Made by a program: the position numbers and the translations under genes
The notes under the pieces: model-generated
Database searches by the model: none
Told to the model about the DNA's origin: nothing
What the model saw: the letters and a program-made list of their open reading frames with translations, nothing else
In this document: in pieces, positions 59,186 to 64,000 of the stretch
How the letters are laid out: every line of letters starts with the position of its first letter
Numbering within the stretch: the first letter of the stretch is position 1
Assembly (NCBI RefSeq): GCF_004208635.1
Contig: NZ_CP035806.1
Coordinates: 1,674,001-1,738,000 of the forward strand
Origin: Leucobacter triazinivorans
GTDB lineage: Bacteria > Actinomycetota > Actinomycetes > Actinomycetales > Microbacteriaceae
Length of the DNA: 64,000 bases
Direction: 5' to 3'

Positions 59186-59521
59186 ATGACGATGCAGATG
59201 ACACCGCAGAGGGCACGCGCAATCCCGGAGTTTGAATTGACGGACCGCCTGCGCCGAGCACGCGAGTACGCGGGCATGGATCAGATCGAGCTAGCCGAAG
59301 CTCTCGGTATCTCGCGCAACTCCGTGGGCAACTACGAGAACGGCCGCAGGAGGCCCACGCGGCCGTACCTGATCGCGTGGGCCGACGTTACCGGAGTCGA
59401 TCAGAGCTGGCTGGAAACAGGAAAGGCCCCCGTCACGGATGACGAGGGCCAGGAGAGCCGCCTGTCGGATTTGAACCGACGACCTGTTCTTTACGAGGGA
59501 ACTGCTCTACCCCTGAGCTAA
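59186..59521 (+). CDS. XRE/Cro-CI-type immunity repressor whose 3' end is set by the attachment site
   Basis: In the prophage it is 111 residues. Residues about 18-75 are an XRE HTH: 'LRRAREYAGMDQIELAEALGISRNSVGNYENGRRRP'. Residues 90-103 (ESRLSDLNRRPVLY) are encoded by the att core, and the last 8 (EGTALPLS) by the host part of tRNA-Thr read antisense. In the excised circle the frame would run on into 42309-42380, giving 126 residues with a different 23-residue tail ending VNAR. This matches integration-dependent immunity, where only the shorter prophage form is a stable repressor. Shares coding space with a tRNA terminator. Confidence 0.85.
   Translation: MTMQMTPQRARAIPEFELTDRLRRAREYAGMDQIELAEALGISRNSVGNYENGRRRPTRPYLIAWADVTGVDQSWLETGKAPVTDDEGQESRLSDLNRRPVLYEGTALPLS
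59425..59450 (-). terminator. phage-supplied terminator for tRNA-Thr
   Basis: Minus-strand reading: GGCCCTCGTCA-tccg-TGACGGGGGCC, an 11-bp stem with one G-U pair, placed as the host terminator at 42239-42263 is relative to the tRNA core. It lies inside the repressor coding region on the opposite strand. Confidence 0.7.
59453..59494. other. attR, 42-nt core
   Basis: Identical to 42267-42308. To its right the host's 5' part of tRNA-Thr continues; to its left is phage DNA. The core covers the 3' 39 nt of the tRNA plus 3 nt. Confidence 0.95.
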
Positions 59522-59527
59522 GGCGGC
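59456..59527 (-). tRNA. tRNA-Thr (anticodon CGT), 3' half restored by the prophage
   Basis: Minus-strand GCCGCCT...AGGCGGC-T acceptor stem of 7 bp, D-arm GCTC-AGGGGTA-GAGC, anticodon loop CTCGTAA carrying CGT, T-arm GTCGG-TTCAAAT-CCGAC. CCA is not encoded. Bases 59456-59494 come from phage, 59495-59527 from host. The cloverleaf is complete, so integration keeps the gene functional. Confidence 0.95.
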
Positions 59528-59627
59528 GGAGTGCGGGATCGCTCTCGCACACAAGCAAATACTTTAGCACGCCGGAGCAGTCGTTCCGTACGCCGGGACG
59601 CACGCCCGTCGCGCACCCCGCCCCCCG

Positions 59628-61222
59628 CTACGAGCAGCGGGGATCGGCGGCAGGCACAGCGCCCGTGAGCAGGTAGTCGTCGACCACGCGCCCGATGCAC
59701 TCGCTCTCGCCGTATGCGGTGTGCCCCTCGCCCTCGTAGGTGACCAGCACACCGCTCTCGAGCTGCTGCGCGAGCGACTCGGCCCAGCGGTAGGGTGTCG
59801 CGGGATCGCCCGTGGTGCCCACGACGAGGATCGGATCGGCGCCGGCTGCGACCACTCCCCCGCGCTCGGCCGCTCCCGCCACCGGCCAAGCGGCGCAGGC
59901 GATATCTCCGTACCCCTGGAAGCGGCCGATCGTGGGGGCGATCTCGGCGAGCTCCGCCGCCTCCGCGCGCATCCGTTCGGGATCCGGATCGCTCGGATAG
60001 TCGAGGCAGTTGATGGCCGAGAAGGCCTCCGTCGAGTTGCTGAGGTAGCGGCCGTCGACGCGGTCGTAGTAGAAGTCGGCGAGCGAGAGCGCGACGTCGG
60101 CGTCGCCCTGCGCGACCGACTCCCAGAGCCGATCGAGGTACCCCCAGTTGCTCTGGGAGTAGAGCGGCGTGATGGTGGCGGTGAGCATCGTGCCGACTGA
60201 GAGCATGCGCCCGTCGGAGCCCTGCAGCGGCGACGCCTCGACCCGGTCGAGCAGCTCCCCGATGCTCGCCATCGCCTCGTCGACGGTGCCGCTCAGCGGG
60301 CACCCGCTCCGCTGCAGGCAGTCGGACGTGTACGCGCGCAGGGCCAACTCGAAGCCCCGAGTCTGCTCGCGCACCACGTCGGCGAGGCCGGCAGACGGGT
60401 CCATGGCGCCGTCGAGCACGAGCCGACCCACGCGATCCGGGAACGCATCGGCGTAGCGCGCGCCGATGTACGTGCCGTAGGAGAAGCCGAGATAGTTGAG
60501 CGCCGGATCGCCCGAGATGGCGCGGAGCATGTCGAGGTCGCGCACCGTCGAGGCGGTATCGACGTGGCCGAGCAGCGCGCCCGTACCCTCCTTGCAGGCC
60601 GCGCCGAACTGCTCCGCCTCGTCGAGCGCGGTCGCGATCCACGCGTCGCTGCCCGGCTCGAGGTCGCCGGCATCGCCGAGGCCGAAGAGGAACTCGTCCA
60701 TGCCCGCGGCGTCGAAGCAGCGCACCGGTGTCGAGGCGCCCACCCCGCGGGGATCCCAGCCGATGACGTCGTAGGCGCGCTGCACCTCTTCGGCGATCGT
60801 GCCATCGATCCCGTTCGCGACGTATTCGGCCCCCGAGGCTCCCGGGCCGCCCGGGTTCACGAAGAGCGTGCCCATCGGCTCGCCCCCGGTCGCGGGGTGC
60901 TTCACGAGGCGCAGGGTGATCCGCTCTCCACCGGGGTCGCTCCAGTCGAGGGGCGCATACACGTCGGCGCACTGCATTCCGTTGTCGCAGTCGACCCAGT
61001 TCGGCCGCTGCGCCCCGTAGCCCTCCACCGTGCCATCAGGCGCCGCGGGCAGCTCGGCGGGCGCATTCGACCCCCCGGGAGCCGCCAGCAGCTGCGGCAG
61101 AATGCCGCAGCCCGAGAATGCGAGCGCGCAGGCCGCGAGGATCGCGACCGTCGCGCGCCAGGGCCTCCGTCGCGTCGCCGGCGTCGCCGGCGTCGCCGCC
61201 GTCTCGAGCGTCTGCGTCTCGC

Positions 61223-61226
<4 letters not shown>
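59628..61226 (-). CDS. TAP-like alpha/beta hydrolase lipoprotein (probable tripeptidyl aminopeptidase)
   Basis: A 532-residue exported enzyme. Lipobox 'LAFSGC' near 36-40 follows a hydrophobic signal. The hydrolase has 'LFVNPGGPGASG' (oxyanion loop), 'VIGWDPRGVGASTPV', the nucleophile in 'GFSYGTYIG' near 245, catalytic Asp in 'ILVVGTTGDPATPY' and His in 'GEGHTAYG', with a TAP C-terminal domain. It likely cleaves N-terminal tripeptides or ester substrates outside the cell. Its stop faces the tRNA-Thr gene; its start overlaps holB by 4 nt. Confidence 0.9.
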
Positions 61227-62461
<1,235 letters not shown>

Positions 62462-62467
62462 CAGAGA

Positions 62468-62473
62468 AGCGTA
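62468..62473 (-). promoter_or_regulatory. -10 box (TACGCT) of holB
   Basis: On the minus strand it ends 6 nt before ATG 62461; leaderless pattern. Confidence 0.45.
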
Positions 62474-62593
62474 TCGCTGGTAGCTGACAGACGCGCCCGC
62501 CGCTGGCGGCGCCGGGTTGCCCTGCCGGACGCGCCGAGGTGAAGATCAGGGTGAAGGTGCGGGCGCTCGGGCGCCGCTGCCGGGCCCGCTGGG

Positions 62594-62712
62594 TAGACTC
62601 GGGATCGGTCGGACGCCCATCCCCCCGGGACGATGACCGCATCCGAAGCGGCAATCCCCCGCCGCAGAGGAAAGAGCAACCCCCGGCCCTGCCCCCCAGG
62701 CCACCGGGGGTT
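62594..62712 (+). ncRNA. candidate small RNA between a TAGACT box and a hairpin terminator
   Basis: TAGACT at 62594-62599 looks like the -10 boxes used elsewhere, but no start codon follows at the leaderless distance. About 110 nt further a strong hairpin ends the region. CCGC-n6-GCGG lies in the middle. No known RNA family recognised; the SRP RNA motif is absent. Confidence 0.3.
62678..62712. terminator. hairpin terminator
   Basis: AACCCCCGG pairs with CCGGGGGTT across a 17-nt loop that itself holds CCTG/CAGG pairing. It lies at the stop of the leftward YigZ gene and can act for that gene or for a rightward small RNA, where CATCTTT follows. Confidence 0.75.
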
Positions 62713-63359
62713 CATCTTTGCCCGCGGTCCACCGGCAGATCCACGTACTCGGGCGCGCCCGACACGACCTGAGCGGTCCCGGCGCTCGCCTCCGCGGCGA
62801 GCGCCTCGAGCGCGTCGACCTGCTCCTCGGCCACGGCAAAGATCCGGCGCACGCGATCGCTGTAGTCGGCCGCTCCCACGGCGTACCCGCGGCGTCGCGC
62901 TTCGGCCTCGATCTGCGGAGCGGTCTCGTAGCTCGACGTCACGGCCACCTCGCAGCGCATGCCCCGCCGCACTCGGGGAGCATGCAGCACCGCCTCGGCC
63001 ACCGCGGAGCGATAGGCCCGCGTCAGCCCGCCGGCGCCCAGCAGCACCCCTCCGAAGTAGCGCGTCACCACGGCGACGACGTCGCTGAGGCCCGCGGAGA
63101 CGAGCGCGTCGAGCATCGGGGCGCCCGCGGTGCCGCTGGGTTCGCCGTCGTCGTTCGAGCGCTGCACGCGGGCGTCGGGTCCGATCACGAACGCGGAGCA
63201 GTGGTGGCGCGCTCTCGGGTGCTCCGCTCGCGCGCGAGCGATGACCTCGCGCGCCTGCTCCTCATGCTCCACTCGCTCGAGGCGGGCGATGAAGCGGGAT
63301 CGGGAGATCTCGAGCTCGGCGTCGGCGGCGCCCGCGATCGTCTCGTATTCCGCGCTCAT
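62712..63359 (-). CDS. YigZ/IMPACT family protein
   Basis: A 215-residue protein with 'SRSRFIARLERVEHEEQAREVIARARAEHPRARHHCSAFVIG', 'RSNDDGEPSGTAGAPMLDAL' and 'VVTRYFGGVLLGAGGLTRAYRSAVAEAL'-type text, the UPF0029/Impact signature. A C-terminal DUF1949-like domain follows (about 140-205). The family is linked to translation or ribosome-associated regulation but has no firm biochemical role in bacteria. GGATGGAGGC precedes the ATG. Confidence 0.92.
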   Translation of the reverse strand: MSAEYETIAGAADAELEISRSRFIARLERVEHEEQAREVIARARAEHPRARHHCSAFVIGPDARVQRSNDDGEPSGTAGAPMLDALVSAGLSDVVAVVTRYFGGVLLGAGGLTRAYRSAVAEAVLHAPRVRRGMRCEVAVTSSYETAPQIEAEARRRGYAVGAADYSDRVRRIFAVAEEQVDALEALAAEASAGTAQVVSGAPEYVDLPVDRGQR

Positions 63360-63389
63360 GCCTCCATCCTCTCAGCTGGAGGGTGCGGC

Positions 63390-63470
63390 GGGGACACCGG
63401 GGACACCGGGGGCACCGGGGACACCGGGAGGACCGGGACGCCGGGGACACCGGGCGCACCGGGGACACCG
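63390..63470. repeat. 9-nt minisatellite (GGGGACACC), nine units
   Basis: Nine consecutive 9-nt units, most GGGGACACC, a few changed. Because 9 is a multiple of 3, every frame reads as a collagen-like repeat, but no start or ribosome site supports coding. It lies just upstream of the S4-domain gene promoter. Confidence 0.85.
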
Positions 63471-63487
63471 GGAGCAGCGCGCACCGG

Positions 63488-63493
63488 TACGAT
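63488..63493 (+). promoter_or_regulatory. -10 box (TACGAT)
   Basis: Ends 6 nt before ATG 63500; leaderless pattern. Confidence 0.45.
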
Positions 63494-63499
63494 CGGTGC

Positions 63500-63877
63500 A
63501 TGGCCGAGAGCGTGCGCATCGACACCTGGGTCTGGGGTGTGCGGCTGGCGAAGACCCGCAGCCAGGCCACGGCGGCCTGCCGCGCGGGCCACGTGCGGGT
63601 CAACGGCGTCGCGGCGAAGGCGGCGCACCCCGTGCGGCTGGGCGATGAGGTGCGCGTGCGCCTGCACGGCTTCGACCGCATCTACCGGGTCGCCGGGCTG
63701 CCGGTGCGGCGCGGCAGCGCGGCCGAGGCCGCGAAGCACTTCGAGGATCTCACCCCGCCGCCCCCGCCGCGCGTCGAGCGTCCGGCGGCGGTGGTGCGGG
63801 ATCGCGGCGCCGGGCGTCCGACGAAGCGTGAGCGTCGCGAGATCGATCGCCTCAGGGGCCGGGACGCCCAGGACTAG
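63500..63877 (+). CDS. S4-domain RNA-binding protein (Hsp15/HslR-like)
   Basis: A 125-residue protein. The S4 domain covers about 5-65: 'VRIDTWVWGVRLAKTRSQATAACRAGHVRVNGVAAKAAHPVRLGDEVRV'. A basic, Pro-rich tail follows. Hsp15-type proteins bind the 50S subunit carrying stalled peptidyl-tRNA. ATG 63500 is set by the S4 start and the -10 box. Its stop overlaps the convergent ABC gene stop. Confidence 0.9.
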   Translation: MAESVRIDTWVWGVRLAKTRSQATAACRAGHVRVNGVAAKAAHPVRLGDEVRVRLHGFDRIYRVAGLPVRRGSAAEAAKHFEDLTPPPPPRVERPAAVVRDRGAGRPTKRERREIDRLRGRDAQD

Positions 63878-64000
63878 GCGAGGCTGAACCCTGCTGACCC
63901 GGGAACGGAGTTGAGCAGCAACTGCGTGTAGTCGCTCTCCGGCGCCCTGAAGACGCGTTCGACCGACCCGACCTCCACGATCCTTCCCTGCTTCATCACG
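63874..64000 (-). CDS. peptide-type ABC transporter ATP-binding protein (partial, C-terminal 42 codons)
   Basis: The leftward frame entering from the right edge reads VMKQGRIVEVGSVERVF then RAPESDYTQLLLNSVPG and stops at 63874-63876. 'MKQGRIVEVGSVERVFRAPESDYTQ' is the usual end of OppD/DppD-type ATPases ('M..G.IVE.G....vf..P.hpYT..Ll'). The rest lies outside. It may belong with, but is not shown to be linked to, the binding protein at the left edge. Confidence 0.85.
   Translation of the reverse strand, partial: VMKQGRIVEVGSVERVFRAPESDYTQLLLNSVPGSAGFSLA

Larger units (their letters stand above)
42267..59494. mobile_element. compact temperate siphovirus-like prophage in tRNA-Thr(CGT)
   Basis: Bounded by perfect 42-nt direct repeats; 17,186 nt lie from one repeat start to the other. 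It encodes integrase, repressor, xis/cro-like HTH, a replication-type protein, terminase pair, HK97-type portal, protease-capsid, connectors, tail tube, tape measure, tail-tip proteins, lysin and holin-like proteins. No transposase or obviously broken gene was seen, so it may be functional. Its small size recalls the ~15-18 kb siphoviruses of Arthrobacter and Microbacterium. Confidence 0.93.

Noticed and set aside
62594..62712. SRP (4.5S) RNA
   Set aside because: The conserved GGAAGG/AGCAG-type loop motif is absent, so only an unnamed candidate RNA is listed.
63383..63499. Collagen-like protein upstream of the S4 gene
   Set aside because: The Gly-x-Pro text comes from a 9-nt minisatellite readable in every frame and lacks a start signal.

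Overview
This window is high-GC actinobacterial DNA, most like a member of the Microbacteriaceae and probably Leucobacter or a close relative. That placement is an inference from the gene content: a C50-type carotenoid cluster (crtE, crtB, crtI, crtYe, a crtYf-crtEb fusion) with a divergent MarR-type regulator, a LytR-CpsA-Psr wall protein, an FMN riboswitch ahead of a rib operon, and a xth-trpS pair. No database search was possible, so family names come from motifs and order.

Host part, left (1-42.2 kb). The left edge holds the start of a peptide/nickel-type ABC substrate-binding lipoprotein, divergent from an FAD/NAD(P)-binding protein and a short-chain dehydrogenase. Next comes a leftward six-gene carotenoid operon (crtE > crtB > crtI > crtYe > crtYf-crtEb > mmpL-like exporter; every junction overlaps by 1-4 nt) facing crtR. 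It is followed by a fatty acid desaturase, tRNA-Ser(GCT), an LCP wall enzyme, a large LuxR-family (LAL) regulator, exonuclease III, and a PucR regulator divergent from an operon of a diaminopimelate-decarboxylase-like enzyme and a polar amino acid ABC importer. A second ExoIII-family protein, trpS, a zinc alcohol dehydrogenase, an MprF-like membrane transferase and a DUF1345-type membrane protein precede the riboflavin operon (RFN riboswitch, ribD, ribE, ribBA, ribH). An ABC exporter, a PdaC-like polysaccharide deacetylase with a partner membrane protein, and an acyltransferase-3 protein complete this part.

Prophage (42,267-59,494). A compact ~17 kb temperate siphovirus-like prophage sits in the 3' end of tRNA-Thr(CGT), flanked by identical 42-nt direct repeats. 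A rightward left-arm group (zinc ribbon, HTH, tyrosine integrase and small genes) faces a long leftward block: xis/cro-like HTH, replication-type protein, small genes, HNH-kinase fusion, terminases, portal, protease-capsid fusion, connectors, tail tube, tape measure, tail tip, M23 lysin and holin-like proteins. The repressor gene at the right end reads straight into attR. In the excised circle the same frame would continue across attP into the left arm and end at the start codon of the first left-arm gene. Repressor length and C-terminus therefore depend on integration. The integrase ends in an ssrA-like -LAA. This matches the logic of integration-dependent immunity described for some mycobacteriophages and is the main discovery candidate.

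Host part, right (59.5-64 kb). Right of the phage lie a TAP-like alpha/beta hydrolase lipoprotein, holB (DNA polymerase III delta'), a YigZ-family protein, an S4-domain RNA-binding protein and the last 42 codons of a peptide-type ABC ATPase at the right edge.

Cross-cutting features. Many host genes start 6-7 nt after a TANNNT box, which suggests leaderless transcripts and helped fix starts. Two small dispersed repeat families are present: a ~75-nt element that has landed in frame inside ribD, and a GTCATCCTGCGCG inverted repeat that has expanded into a 22-nt tandem array between ribBA and ribH.
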